Shown one piece after another: positions 9,859 through 20,636 of a stretch of 64,000 nt of DNA (positions are counted from its first letter, which is position 1; each line of letters starts with the position of its first letter). This stretch comes from Candidatus Accumulibacter conexus (GTDB taxonomy: Bacteria; Pseudomonadota; Gammaproteobacteria; Burkholderiales; Rhodocyclaceae): contig JAGFNJ010000019.1 in the NCBI GenBank assembly GCA_017592775.1, positions 19,578 to 83,577 of the forward strand. Reading direction: 5' to 3'. Made by a program: the position numbers and the translations under genes. The notes under the pieces were generated by a model. The model was given only the letters and a program-made list of their open reading frames with translations. It ran no database searches and had not been told where the DNA came from.

Positions 9859-10374
9859 ATGAAGCTTCGTACCGTTTTTCTGCTGCTCATCTTCACTCTC
9901 GTCGCCGCCTTCTCCGCGCTCAACTGGCACGCCTTCACGACGCCGACGACGCTGTCACTGGGGGTGGCGCAGGTCGAAGCGCCGCTCGGGGTGATCATGC
10001 TCGGCGTCATCGCCTTCCTGGCCGCCTTCTTCCTGATCTTCGTCGTCTATGTGCAGGCCTCGGCGCTGTTCGATTCGCGTCGCCATGCGCAGGAACTGCA
10101 ACTCAACCGCGAGCTCGCGGACAAGGCCGAAGCCTCGCGTTTTACCGAACTGCGTTCGTTTCTCGAAGGCGAGCTGCAGAAGCTGGCCGGCCGTGGTACG
10201 ACGCCGGCGGCGAGTGACGCGGCGATCCTGGAGCGCCTCGACCGGCTCGAGAAGGTACTGCTGACCGGGATGGAGCAATCGGCAAACAGCGTTGCGGCGT
10301 GCGTCGGTGAACTCGAGGACCGGCTCGAACGGAGGGGCGATTTGCCGCCGGTGCATCGGCCGGGGAACCTCTGA
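9859..10374 (+). CDS. LapA (DUF1049) domain membrane protein
   Basis: A 171-residue inner-membrane protein with two N-terminal helices (about residues 5-22 and 43-68) of the LapA/DUF1049 type. The polar tail carries a probable coiled coil with repeated Leu-Glu-Arg patterns (ILERLDRLEKVLL, ELEDRLERR). LapA with LapB controls LpxC proteolysis and lipopolysaccharide supply in E. coli; no LapB with TPR and rubredoxin parts is adjacent here, so the family name is given without that role. ATG 9859 follows AAGGAG by about 8 bases. Confidence 0.75.
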   Translation: MKLRTVFLLLIFTLVAAFSALNWHAFTTPTTLSLGVAQVEAPLGVIMLGVIAFLAAFFLIFVVYVQASALFDSRRHAQELQLNRELADKAEASRFTELRSFLEGELQKLAGRGTTPAASDAAILERLDRLEKVLLTGMEQSANSVAACVGELEDRLERRGDLPPVHRPGNL

Positions 10375-10487
10375 CTCCCCTGGTCGGGGCGGGCGCAGGC
10401 GCGCCACCTTGCCGGCAGGCGCCGGGCGTGCCGCAGTCGGCGGGCCTTGCCGGGACCCGCCGCGGTTCGCTATTTCTTCACAACTTC

Positions 10488-11912
<1,425 letters not shown>

Positions 11913-12394
11913 GTTGTCTTTCGTATGGCTGTGCAGCCCCTCACCGACAGGCGTGCGGGGGGTGCGAATGAAGCAGGAAGGGCAACGCCAACCAACGAAA
12001 GGCTGCGAGACAGACTCTGTCGGATCAACAGGAGTCGGCACCCGTTGGCACAGAAGCTTTGTGCCGGGAAGGCGCTGAAGTGATCGACACCAGAAGGCAG
12101 GGGGGCTTGAGACTTACGGCCAGGTTCGCGATGCTCGGGGCACGCTGCAGGTCCGCTGCAACGTGCGGCGCGCATTGTAGCACGGTCGCGGGTGCGGTAG
12201 CGGTTCCTGAGCGGCATTCCTGCGAGTCGGCACGGGCCGCGATGCACCGGGAACGTGCGCGTCGCCCCGCCGGCGCACCATTCCCTTGCGTCGACCATCG
12301 GTCGGCAGCGTCGCACCGCCGGCCGGCAGGGGGTGGTCGAGGGTGGCACAGTTCCTGCTTGAAGACGTCGAGACCCATTATCGCGGTGAGCCTG
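11913..12394. other. Divergent intergenic region, rhlE / ATP-grasp gene
   Basis: About 480 bases without a supportable gene separate the two divergent starts. The rhlE side (11913-12060) is less GC-rich than its surroundings and probably holds the rhlE promoter and leader. I could not place a convincing sigma-70 pair on either strand, nor a stable terminator or known riboswitch shape. Confidence 0.5.
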
Positions 12395-13813
12395 ATGAGC
12401 GCAGCGTTCTACAACGAGATGTACGATTCGGATGCCGGCCTGCGGCCGCACTATCGCGCCTTTGCCGAATGGCTGGACGGCATGCCGGCTGAGCGGCTCG
12501 AGCGCAAGCGGGCCGAGGCGGACACGGCTTTCCATCGCGTCGGCATCACCTTTGCCGTTTACGGCGAGGAGGCAGGGACCGAACGCCTGATCCCCTTCGA
12601 CATCATTCCGCGGATCATCCCTGCGGCCGAGTGGGCGCAGCTCGAGGCCGGCCTGCGGCAGCGGGTGCAGGCGCTGAACGCTTTCCTGCACGACATCTAC
12701 CACGAACAGGCGATTCTCAAGGCCGGCTGCGTTCCCGCCGAGCAGGTGCTGAACAACGCACAGTTCCGCCGCGAGATGATCGGTGTCGATGTTCCGTCCG
12801 GGATCTACGCGCATATCGCTGGCGTCGACATTGTCCGGGCAGGGGCCGGGGAGTCATACGTTCTCGAAGACAATCTGCGGGTGCCGTCGGGCGTGTCCTA
12901 CATGATCGAGGACCGCAAGATGATGATGCGGCTCTTTCCCGAACTTTTCTCCCGGCACCTGATTGCGCCGGTGCAGCACTACCCGGACCTGTTGCTCGAC
13001 AACCTGCGAACGGTGGCGCCGAAGGGGGTCGCCAACCCCACTGTCGTCCTGCTGACGCCGGGTGCCTACAACAGCGCCTACTTCGAGCACACCTTCCTGG
13101 CGCAGCAGATGGGAATCGAACTCGTCGAGGGCCGCGATCTGTTCGTCCGTGACGAGACGGTGTTCATGCGCACGACGCAGGGGCCGCAGCGGGTCGACGT
13201 CATCTATCGCCGCCTCGACGACGATTTTCTCGATCCGCTGGTGTTCAACAAAGACTCGATGCTCGGCGTGCCAGGTCTGTTGTCGGCCTACCGTGCCGGT
13301 CACGTCACCCTGGCGAACGCCATCGGCACCGGTGTTGCCGACGACAAGTCGGTCTATCCCTACGTTCCCGAGATGATCCGTTTCTATCTCGGCGAGGAGC
13401 CGAAGCTGAACAACGTGCCGACCTGGATGCTGCGCAAGCCGGAAGACCTGCGCTACGTTCTGGCACACCTGCCCGAACTGGTGGTCAAGGAGGTGCATGG
13501 TGCCGGCGGCTATGGCATGCTGGTCGGGCCGGCGGCGAGCCGGGCGGAGATCGAGGAGTTTCGCGCCCGCATCATCGCCGCGCCGGAGAAGTACATCGCG
13601 CAGCCGACACTGGCGCTGTCGAATTGCCCGACCTTCGTCGAGTCCGGAATCGCTCCGCGCCATCTCGACCTGCGCCCCTTTGTCCTCTCCGGCAAGCGCG
13701 GCGTCGGCATGGTTCCGGGTGGGCTGACGCGTGTTGCGTTGCGCGCCGGTTCGCTGGTGGTCAACTCGTCACAGGGCGGTGGGACCAAGGACACCTGGGT
13801 GCTGGAGAACTGA
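12395..13813 (+). CDS. Circularly permuted ATP-grasp type 2 protein
   Basis: A 472-residue member of the circularly permuted ATP-grasp family. The conserved [16 protein letters not shown]-type block [22 protein letters not shown], and the [15 protein letters not shown] nucleotide-binding segment are all visible. The family is predicted to form peptide bonds with ATP and occurs with alpha-E and transglutaminase-like proteins; the product is unknown. ATG 12395 ([11 protein letters not shown]) gives the usual N-terminus although the frame is open upstream. An alpha-E gene follows after 18 bases. Confidence 0.9.
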   Translation: MSAAFYNEMYDSDAGLRPHYRAFAEWLDGMPAERLERKRAEADTAFHRVGITFAVYGEEAGTERLIPFDIIPRIIPAAEWAQLEAGLRQRVQALNAFLHDIYHEQAILKAGCVPAEQVLNNAQFRREMIGVDVPSGIYAHIAGVDIVRAGAGESYVLEDNLRVPSGVSYMIEDRKMMMRLFPELFSRHLIAPVQHYPDLLLDNLRTVAPKGVANPTVVLLTPGAYNSAYFEHTFLAQQMGIELVEGRDLFVRDETVFMRTTQGPQRVDVIYRRLDDDFLDPLVFNKDSMLGVPGLLSAYRAGHVTLANAIGTGVADDKSVYPYVPEMIRFYLGEEPKLNNVPTWMLRKPEDLRYVLAHLPELVVKEVHGAGGYGMLVGPAASRAEIEEFRARIIAAPEKYIAQPTLALSNCPTFVESGIAPRHLDLRPFVLSGKRGVGMVPGGLTRVALRAGSLVVNSSQGGGTKDTWVLEN

Positions 13814-13831
13814 GATGGATGGAGGATCGAG

Positions 13832-14767
13832 ATGCTGAGTCGCACGGCGGACCACCTGTACTGGCTGGCGCGCTATACCGAAAGGGCGGAGAACCTGGCA
13901 CGCCTGCTCGACGTGTCCTACCAGATGTCGCTGGTTCCCCAGTCCATCGCCGCACAGAACGAGAACTGGCGCGCGATTCTCGCCCTCAACAGCCTCGAGT
14001 CGGCTTTTGCCGAGACCTACAGCGGGGTCAATGTCGACAACGTGTTGCGTTTCATGGTTGCCGACGCGACGAATCCGTCATCGATCTACAGCTGCCTGCG
14101 CGCGGCGCGCGAGAACGCGCATGCGGTGCGCGGGACGCTGACCGCCGAAATGTGGGAGAGCATCAACGCCACCTGGATCGAGCTGCGGCAGCAGACCTTC
14201 GAGCAGATTCTCGCGCGTGGCATCAGCGAGTTCTTCGACTGGGTCAAACTGCGCTCGGCGGTGACGCGCGGAGTGACCTTCGGCACCATGCTCAAGGACG
14301 ATGCGCTGCACTTCATCCGTCTTGGTGGCCTGCTCGAACGGGGGGACAACACGGCGCGGATTCTCGACATGCAGTACCACATCCTGCGTCAGAGCGACGA
14401 CGAGGGGGCCAGCGACTTCTATCGCTGGGGTGCGCTGCTGCGCTCGCTGTCGGCGTTCCAGGTCTACCGCAAGGTATACCGCGATGCGATCACTCCGGCG
14501 CGTGTCGCCGAGCTCCTGATCCTGCGCATGGATCTGCCGCGATCCCTGCACGCCTGCGCCGACGGCATCGTCCGCATGCTGCAGCTGATTGCCAACGATG
14601 CTTCGGCAGAGACCCAGCGTCAGGCGGGGGTGTTGCACGCCCGGCTCCATTTCGCTCGCATCGACGATGTCCTGGCAGGCGGTCTGCACGAATACCTGAC
14701 GGATTTCATGGATCGCATCTACGAACTCGGTGACGGCATCAGCCGCGACTTCCTGATCGCTGCCTGA
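13832..14767 (+). CDS. Alpha-E domain protein
   Basis: A 311-residue, mostly helical protein of the alpha-E family, beginning with the characteristic MLSRTADHLYWLARYTERAEN. The family is an obligate neighbour of circularly permuted ATP-grasp proteins, as here, and is thought to act with them in making a peptide-like compound. The transglutaminase-like and proteasome-like partners frequently found in the cluster are not present next to it. ATG 13832 is preceded by GGAGG at good spacing. Confidence 0.9.
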   Translation: MLSRTADHLYWLARYTERAENLARLLDVSYQMSLVPQSIAAQNENWRAILALNSLESAFAETYSGVNVDNVLRFMVADATNPSSIYSCLRAARENAHAVRGTLTAEMWESINATWIELRQQTFEQILARGISEFFDWVKLRSAVTRGVTFGTMLKDDALHFIRLGGLLERGDNTARILDMQYHILRQSDDEGASDFYRWGALLRSLSAFQVYRKVYRDAITPARVAELLILRMDLPRSLHACADGIVRMLQLIANDASAETQRQAGVLHARLHFARIDDVLAGGLHEYLTDFMDRIYELGDGISRDFLIAA

Positions 14768-14846
14768 AGGAAAGGGGGGTGACGCCATCGCCGGCCGCGC
14801 CCGCTACTTGCCGTCGTGTCGCCGTGCCGGGTGGCGTGCCGTCGCA

Positions 14847-14875
14847 TTGACCGGCAAAACGACTTGTGCTCTAAT
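14847..14875 (+). promoter_or_regulatory. Candidate sigma-70 promoter ahead of tRNA-Val
   Basis: TTGACC (14847-14852) and TCTAAT (14870-14875) are spaced by 17 bases. No coding frame starts soon after it, and the next feature is tRNA-Val at 15028, so it may make a tRNA precursor with a leader of about 145 bases. Confidence 0.45.
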
Positions 14876-15027
14876 CGCGCCTTCGTCGCCGCCAGAGCGT
14901 TCCATCCGCAACCTGGGGCCGAGGCCGCCGCAGCAGATCGTGCAGGGCGGCGGGCAGGCTGCCGGCGACGGGCAAGCAGCAGCCGTTCGGCGAGAGTCCC
15001 AGCGTCGCTGTCCGGTTGCAGGCGATC

Positions 15028-15102
15028 GGGCGATTAACTCAGCGGTAGAGTGCCACCTTCACACGGTGGAAGTCAGTGGTTCGAACCCACTATCGCCCAC
15101 CA
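15028..15102 (+). tRNA. tRNA-Val (anticodon CAC)
   Basis: A complete cloverleaf can be folded by eye. The acceptor arms GGGCGAT and ATCGCCC pair fully; the D stem is ACTC/GAGT; the anticodon stem CCACC/GGTGG encloses TTCACAC with anticodon CAC; the T arm is AGTGG-TTCGAAC-CCACT. Discriminator A is followed by an encoded CCA. It reads GUG codons, which are frequent in this GC-rich window. Confidence 0.96.
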
Positions 15103-15310
15103 CCCCGAGCCGGTTGCCGGTCTGCGAGGAACGCCGCGCGGCGCGGGAGGCATCGCGGCCGTTGGCGCGGCTGGAGTGTCTCCGCGGTGGACGCATGAGC
15201 CGTCAGCGCGGTGATCTTTCTGTTAGAATCGGGGCCACGGCTTCACAGGCAGGCGGGCAACGAGCTACAGGAGCCTTTCCCGGTCCACTTCGCCACGACA
15301 TCACCGAGAC

Positions 15311-15610
15311 ATGAGCACGACGCCGCATCCCTCATTCATCATCGTCGGTCTGACCACTGGCGGCAGGAAGTTTCGTCCGAGCGACTGGGCCGAAAGGCTC
15401 TGTGGCGTCCTCTCGGTGTTTGGCGCGGAGAAGAGGATGCGCTATTCGCCCTACGTCGGTCCGCGGACGTACAAGGGAGAGAAGGCGGTTCACGTCGATG
15501 GGCAATTGTACGAAATCGAGCCGATGGCCTACCGTTTCGTTCTGCACTTCGCCGAGGACAACGACCTGCAGCTGATCCACGACGTCGCGGTGCCCGACAC
15601 ACCGGTGTAG
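15311..15610 (+). CDS. DUF3579 family protein
   Basis: A 99-residue acidic, soluble protein that I recognise as DUF3579, a short family largely limited to betaproteobacteria and relatives. Conserved features are GLTTGGRKFRPSDWAERL at the start and a YSPYVGP core. No catalytic motif or signal peptide is seen, and its function is unknown. ATG 15311 follows an ACCGAGAC stretch with only a weak ribosome-binding site. It lies alone between tRNA-Val and the convergent ybiB. Confidence 0.8.
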   Translation: MSTTPHPSFIIVGLTTGGRKFRPSDWAERLCGVLSVFGAEKRMRYSPYVGPRTYKGEKAVHVDGQLYEIEPMAYRFVLHFAEDNDLQLIHDVAVPDTPV

Positions 15611-15733
15611 CCTGAACCGGCGACGGCCGGCGTCTTGCGCCGCGCATCGTTTGCCGATCCGTGTCGCCGTGGGGCCTGCGCGCCGGCTCCGTTGCATGCC
15701 GTCCGGCGGTCCTTGACGGCTGTCAGTGATCGG

Positions 15734-16717
15734 TCAGACCACGGACAGTCCCTTGCCATCCACCGCCACCAGCGCCTTTGCTTGGTGGAGGTCGGTGGCG
15801 CGACCACAGGCGTACAGACAGCAGGCCAACTGATTGGCGAGCGGCAGCGGCAGCGGCAGGTCGCCGGCAAGGGCGCGGCGCATCCATTCGACCGTCGCCT
15901 GCGCCGCCGAACCCGCCGGCAGCTGTGGCAGGTTTCTGAGACTGTCATGCTCGGCCTCGAAGAGGATGTCGCTCCTCCCCTCATGCACATGCTCGATCGC
16001 CGGCCGACGTTTCGGATTGGCGAATGGCTCACCCTCGGTGCCGCGCAGCAGCAGGGCGTTGGCGCCGACGATGCGGAGCACGGCACGCATGCTGTCGATG
16101 TAATCGGGATGAGTCGCCGCCGCCAGGAGCAGCGAATCGCCATGAAAGGGATCGAGCATCTTGACCAGGCTGTGGGCACTGTTGCGCAGCCCCAGGCGGT
16201 CGCGCAGAGCCAGTTGCGATGCCAGTCCGGGAGAGAGGCGTGCCAGCGGCAGGTAGGCGAGGCCATTGTCGTCGATTCGCTGCTGCGCTTCCTGCACGCT
16301 GTCACACGGCGCCAGCCCGTACTCGCAGAACACCTGTTCGCTGGTGACGCGCCCGTAGTCCTGGCTCAGGCCATGCACCAGAACCGGCACACCATGCCGA
16401 CGCAGGAGCAGCGCCAGCAGCGGCGTCAGGTTGGCACCGCGGCGGGCGCCGTTGTAGCTCGGTATGACGACCGGCCGGGCACGGCTGCTGGGGCGCTGCA
16501 GAGTCGGCAGGCGCTCATTGGCGGCAGCGAGAAAGCCGACCATCTCGTCGACCGACTCGGTCTTCATGCGCAGGGCGATGGCGATCGCACCGAGTTCGAG
16601 ATCGGCAACCATGCCGTCGAGCATCGCTCCATAGAGCTGCTGCGCCTCGCTGCCGGACATGTCGCGCGCTCCCGTCGCGCCACGTCCGATCTCCCTGATC
16701 AAGAGCGCCAAGTCCAT
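15734..16717 (-). CDS. ybiB: YbiB/TrpD2-family DNA-binding protein
   Basis: A 327-residue protein related to anthranilate phosphoribosyltransferase (glycosyltransferase family 3) in both the helical N-terminal and the larger C-terminal domain. YbiB/TrpD2 of E. coli binds DNA without sequence preference and is LexA-controlled, rather than acting in tryptophan synthesis. ATG 16717 (MDLALLIREIGRG) gives the family start; the open frame continues upstream as Arg-rich filler. It is not in a trp operon here, which supports the TrpD2 reading. Confidence 0.85.
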   Translation of the reverse strand: MDLALLIREIGRGATGARDMSGSEAQQLYGAMLDGMVADLELGAIAIALRMKTESVDEMVGFLAAANERLPTLQRPSSRARPVVIPSYNGARRGANLTPLLALLLRRHGVPVLVHGLSQDYGRVTSEQVFCEYGLAPCDSVQEAQQRIDDNGLAYLPLARLSPGLASQLALRDRLGLRNSAHSLVKMLDPFHGDSLLLAAATHPDYIDSMRAVLRIVGANALLLRGTEGEPFANPKRRPAIEHVHEGRSDILFEAEHDSLRNLPQLPAGSAAQATVEWMRRALAGDLPLPLPLANQLACCLYACGRATDLHQAKALVAVDGKGLSVV

Positions 16718-17138
16718 TTTCCCTCCTCCCGTCGTCGTCGCTGCGTCTCGCCGTCGCGCACCCATTCCGCGGCGCCGGCAGCCGCAGCCGCCCAGCGCGT
16801 CGCGATCGGCAACTGCTCCCCCGCGCCGGCCGCCAATCGTCGCGCCAGCCAGCATCGTACATCACAGCCGACGGAAGAACTCGTCCGGGCTGCTGTCTTC
16901 AACTCACCATTCCCTCAAGTCCAAGCAACAGCCGTGCCATCCATCCTGGCATGGTGGCGGTCCGGGCAGGCGGGAGGCAGGCAGCAGCAGCGCCCGCCGC
17001 TCGCGCGTGCCCTCTGTCGGAGGAACCCATAGCGGCCGGGGCTATCGATGGCCGGCGGACCGCCAATGTACAATTGCCACTTCCGGTCGGCGTGCCCGGC
17101 AGTGCACGGCTGCAACACATGAAGGATTCGACAAGCAG
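16718..17138. other. Divergent intergenic region, ybiB / L,D-transpeptidase
   Basis: About 420 bases, GC-rich, with no gene supported on either strand. It must hold the starts of both divergent units. A TACAAT at 17069-17074 has no acceptable -35 partner. I see no repeat or stable hairpin of note. Confidence 0.45.
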
Positions 17139-18161
17139 ATGACGAGACTCTACACGATGGCAGTTGCCCTGTTCTTCGGCCTGGTCGGCAGCATCCAGGC
17201 CGAGCGCACACCTTTCTGGGGGGCCAGGGAGCCGGTGCCGTTCGAGACACCGGCCGACCAGTTGCGCAACGGCGAATTCACCTGGGCGCCGCAGCTCGCA
17301 CCGGCTGGTCCGATCCTGGTGCTGGTCAGTCTCGAAGAGCAGCGTGCCTACAGCTATCGCAATGGCCTGTTGATCGGCATCGCCTCAGTCAGTACCGGCA
17401 AGCCCGGCTACGAGACTCCCAGCGGTGTCTTCCAGACCTTCCTCAAGGACAAGGATCACCATTCCACGAAGTACCACAACGCCGCCATGCCCTACACGCA
17501 GAAGTTCACCCAGGATGGTGTAGCGCTGCATGCCGGTGGCGTTCCCGGATATCCGGAGTCGCACGGCTGCGTGCATCTGCCGAGCGAGTTTGCTCGCCTG
17601 CTGTTCGACGCCGCACCGAAGGGGATGACGGTGGTGATCGCCAAGGCCGGCTCGGCGCCGGAGGAGTTCCGGCATCCGGCATTCCTCAGTCCGGTCACCG
17701 ACGCTGGCGGTCGGGCGGAGCATCGCCGCCTGCCGGTCGCCAGCGGCCATCGCTGGGAGCCGGAGAAGTCGCCGTCGGGCCCGTTGTCGATCCTCCTGAG
17801 CCGCTACGATGAGCGGATCCTGGTGTTGCGCAACGGCGTCGAGATCGGCCGCGCCAAGGCGGCTTTCCGCAATCCGCAGCAACCCGTTGGCAGCCACGTC
17901 TTCGTCGCCAAGGAAGGCGCGCAGCCCGGCGGGCTGTTGCAGCATCAGTGGGTTGGCGTCGGTCTGGTCGGGCACATGGGCGATGCCGACACGCGGCCGG
18001 ACCCGAAGGTGGTGAACGAGGTGACGATTCCGGCGGACTTCAGGGCGCTTCTGGCAGCCGAGATCCGGCCGGGAACGACGCTGATGGTGACCGATGCGCC
18101 GGTACTCGAGCACACGACGGGGCTCGACATCGCCGTTCTGAGTTCCTTCCCGGATCACTGA
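17139..18161 (+). CDS. L,D-transpeptidase (YkuD) with a second degenerate YkuD-like half
   Basis: Periplasmic peptidoglycan L,D-transpeptidase or relative, 340 residues, with a signal peptide ending near IQA (residue 21). The catalytic block SHGCVHLP places Cys144, with His131 in ALHAGG upstream. The C-terminal half (about 216-340) restates the start of the first domain: ILLSRYDERILVLRNGVEIG parallels ILVLVSLEEQRAYSYRNGLLIG, but no HGC follows, so the second copy cannot be catalytic in the usual way. ATG 17139 is used because it yields the signal peptide. The gene stands alone. Confidence 0.88.
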   Translation: MTRLYTMAVALFFGLVGSIQAERTPFWGAREPVPFETPADQLRNGEFTWAPQLAPAGPILVLVSLEEQRAYSYRNGLLIGIASVSTGKPGYETPSGVFQTFLKDKDHHSTKYHNAAMPYTQKFTQDGVALHAGGVPGYPESHGCVHLPSEFARLLFDAAPKGMTVVIAKAGSAPEEFRHPAFLSPVTDAGGRAEHRRLPVASGHRWEPEKSPSGPLSILLSRYDERILVLRNGVEIGRAKAAFRNPQQPVGSHVFVAKEGAQPGGLLQHQWVGVGLVGHMGDADTRPDPKVVNEVTIPADFRALLAAEIRPGTTLMVTDAPVLEHTTGLDIAVLSSFPDH

Positions 18162-18166
18162 CGTGG

Positions 18167-18207
18167 CTGCAGCGGCGGCGCCTGCACCGGCCCGCCCGCC
18201 GCTGCAG
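18167..18207 (+). terminator. 12-bp perfect inverted repeat after the L,D-transpeptidase
   Basis: CTGCAGCGGCGG (18167-18178) and CCGCCGCTGCAG (18196-18207) form a perfect 12-bp stem with a 17-base loop, starting 6 bases after the stop codon. No T tract follows, so it would be a weak or Rho-assisted terminator or an mRNA-stabilising hairpin. Confidence 0.5.
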
Positions 18208-18306
18208 GTGACTGCCGCCCTTGACGGCCGAGTTCTCGACGCCTGCGCAACTACCGCTCACCTTCGCCGGCCGTTGGCCATTGCCGCGTCGCTACGAATG
18301 AACGGC

Positions 18307-18334
18307 TTGACTTCCGGTATCCGCCGCCTATCCT
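18307..18334 (+). promoter_or_regulatory. Candidate sigma-70 promoter of PHA depolymerase gene
   Basis: TTGACT (18307-18312) and TATCCT (18329-18334) are spaced by 16 bases in an otherwise empty 350-base region, about 180 bases ahead of the ATG at 18512. The rest of 18208-18511 shows no gene that I can support. Confidence 0.45.
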
Positions 18335-18511
18335 GAATAGTGCACTGCACCATGACCCTGCTTTAACAGAACTCTTGGCGCCGAAGCAGTGTGCTGCACT
18401 CCGTCCGTGTGCGCTCCGCGGGACCCGCGGAACGCGTTGGCCTTCTTGCACGGCCTGGGGCAGGATCAGGGGTCGTGGGTTTTCGAGGCGAAGACGAACG
18501 GGAGGAACATC

Positions 18512-19900
18512 ATGCCACGGTATTCGATCAACAAACGCAGGCCACGCTTTCTGGCGACCACTGCCGCAGCCATGCTGGCTGCCGTGCAGTGGGCGGCTGC
18601 TGCGCCATCGCTGGATGATGTCGTGGCCGGCGTCAATATCGACCCGGCCCAGATCTCGGTTTCCGGCATCTCGTCGGGTGGTTTCATGGCGCACCAGTTC
18701 CATGTCGCCCATTCGGAGTACATCATGGGCGTTGGTGTGGTCGCCGGCGGTCCTTACTACTGCTCGGCGGGCAGCATTCTGGACGCGGTAACCAAGTGCA
18801 GCCAGTTCGTCATGCTCGAATGCCGCCAACTCGGCCTCGACGCGAAGTTGTGCGGCAAGACTGATCGGGCGCCGAAGAACCGGCAGGAGGCCCGGCGCGT
18901 GGCCGCGGCATCATTCGCCGAGGCGAAGACGCAGGAAGCGGCTGGCCGCATCAGCAAGCTTGCCGGACTCAAGGGCGATCGGGTGTACCTGATCAGCGCC
19001 GAGCACGATGCCATCGTTCCGCACGGCGTGATGGATGCCGTCTTCCACTTCTATGCCGATGCCGACAAGGCTGCCATCGAGGCCGGCCATATCGACTACA
19101 ACCGGAGCTTTCCGGCCCGTCACACGATGATCCGGGATGCTTTCAACAAGCCTGCGGGCGATGTCGTCGGCAATTGCGCGCAGCCGCCGACGTTGCCGCC
19201 GCCGGTTGACAGGGACGCCTTCATCGATGATTGCGAGGCTGTGGCACGGCAGCGTCAGGCGCGGGATCAGTGCATCTGTCCGCCGGCGGCTGCCGCTGGC
19301 GCGGCGGCAGTCTGCCCGCCGGCCGGCAAACGGGCGATCTGCAAGGACCTGCAGGACGTCGATCTGGCGGGCGCCATTCTTCGGCGCATCTACGGTGCCG
19401 AGGCACTGAAAGGCGGCCGCGTGGCGGTTTCGGAAAGCGAGGTCAAGGCCTTCGACCAGCGGTCGGTCTTCAGCAAGTTCTCGGACATTCCCTACAGCGA
19501 GCTGCAGAACGCATCGATGGCCAGGGAGGGCTATGTGTTCATACCCAAGTCGTGCACGGATGGCCGCAAGTGCCGCTTGCACGTCGCCTTCCACGGTTGC
19601 CTGCAAGGCGGGGTGACCGACCGCAGGAGCGGTCAGTCGGGCAATCTCTTCGCCAAGTTCGCCGGCTACAACGAGTGGGCGCAGGCCAACGACATCGTCG
19701 TCGTCTATCCACAGGCGCAGGTGCGGAACGGCACCCTGGCGAGTCCTCCGGTCAATCCGCAGGGATGCTGGGACTGGTGGGGACAGTACTACACGCAAAC
19801 GGGGTACCATACGCAGGCTGGCAAGCAGATCCGGGCGGTGGCTCAGATGATCAACACGCTTGCCGGCGGACGCGAGCTGCTGCCGGTTCCGGCCAGGTGA
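18512..19900 (+). CDS. Secreted polyhydroxyalkanoate depolymerase-like hydrolase
   Basis: A 462-residue exported hydrolase of the short-chain-length PHA depolymerase type 2 group. A signal peptide runs to about residue 31 (AAVQWAAAAPS). The lipase box is GISSGG (Ser54), followed by an Asp candidate in SAEHDAIVPHGV and a His candidate in FHGCLQGG. The C-terminal NPQGCWDWWGQY block is typical. It would cleave PHB or related polyesters outside the cytoplasm. A Cys-rich insert (CICPPAAAAGAAAVCPP, about 255-275) looks lineage-specific. GGAGGAAC precedes ATG 18512. A phasin gene follows, which supports a PHA link, although phasins act inside the cell. Confidence 0.85.
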   Translation: MPRYSINKRRPRFLATTAAAMLAAVQWAAAAPSLDDVVAGVNIDPAQISVSGISSGGFMAHQFHVAHSEYIMGVGVVAGGPYYCSAGSILDAVTKCSQFVMLECRQLGLDAKLCGKTDRAPKNRQEARRVAAASFAEAKTQEAAGRISKLAGLKGDRVYLISAEHDAIVPHGVMDAVFHFYADADKAAIEAGHIDYNRSFPARHTMIRDAFNKPAGDVVGNCAQPPTLPPPVDRDAFIDDCEAVARQRQARDQCICPPAAAAGAAAVCPPAGKRAICKDLQDVDLAGAILRRIYGAEALKGGRVAVSESEVKAFDQRSVFSKFSDIPYSELQNASMAREGYVFIPKSCTDGRKCRLHVAFHGCLQGGVTDRRSGQSGNLFAKFAGYNEWAQANDIVVVYPQAQVRNGTLASPPVNPQGCWDWWGQYYTQTGYHTQAGKQIRAVAQMINTLAGGRELLPVPAR

Positions 19901-19996
19901 GGCTGGTGCGCAGGCAGGCATGAGAGCAAGAACTGCGGCTGCCGGTGACGAATGGGCAGCCGCTCTCTGTAGAGTAACCTGAGCGGGAGAACGACC

Positions 19997-20479
19997 ATGA
20001 CGGATATGTCGAAACAGATGGGCGACTGGCTGCGGGCGCTGAGCAGCCTGGACCCGAGCAAGGGCAGCGAGCAGTTGCTGAACGCGCTCGCCAGCCTTCA
20101 GGTGCCGGGCGTCAACATGGACGCGCTGGTGGCGAGTCAGCGCGACAACCTCGAGGCGCTGAACGCCGCCAACCGCGCCGCGATGGAAGGGGTCAAGGCG
20201 GTCGGAGAGTGGCAGTTGAAGATCCTGCAGGAGACCATCCAGGGGATGACGACTGCCGTTGGCGGCCTTGCCAAGGCGGGCTCGCCGCAGCAACTCATGG
20301 CAGCCGAAACCGAACTGGCGAAGAAGGCGTTCGAGACGGCGGTCAGCAAGATGCGCGAACTTGCCGAGATCGTCGCCAAGGCCAATCAGCAGGCTACCGA
20401 CGCGATCGTCAATCGCGTTCCCGCCAGTCTCGACGAGATCCGTGACGTGCTGAAGCTGCCAGCGCCGCCGGCTTCCTGA
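19997..20479 (+). CDS. Phasin family protein (PHA granule-associated)
   Basis: A 160-residue amphipathic, nearly all-helical protein of the phasin family. It coats polyhydroxyalkanoate granules and controls their size and number. The pattern ALVASQRDNLEALNAANRAA at about 45-65 is the phasin hallmark, and the rest is Ala/Glu/Lys-rich helix. No signal peptide is seen. A GGGAGAACG ribosome-binding site precedes ATG 19997. It lies 96 bases after the depolymerase gene. Confidence 0.92.
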   Translation: MTDMSKQMGDWLRALSSLDPSKGSEQLLNALASLQVPGVNMDALVASQRDNLEALNAANRAAMEGVKAVGEWQLKILQETIQGMTTAVGGLAKAGSPQQLMAAETELAKKAFETAVSKMRELAEIVAKANQQATDAIVNRVPASLDEIRDVLKLPAPPAS

Positions 20480-20505
20480 ATCGGCGTCCGCTGTGGTGCG
20501 GGCGG

Positions 20506-20524
20506 CCGGGCATCGGCTGCCCGG
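20506..20524 (+). terminator. Hairpin between phasin and convergent ggt
   Basis: CCGGGCA (20506-20512) and TGCCCGG (20518-20524) pair perfectly around a 5-base loop, 27 bases after the phasin stop. There is no T tract on either side, so termination is likely but not proven. Confidence 0.4.
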
Positions 20525-20636
20525 GGGCTGTGTCGTGTCAGGCCTGCAGCCCGGGCGCTGCGGCGCGTCCATGAAGCCGCTCGCGGCGCCGTTTCCCGCT
20601 CAGCCAGCCGTGCGCGGCAGCCGCGGTTTTCCGGCA

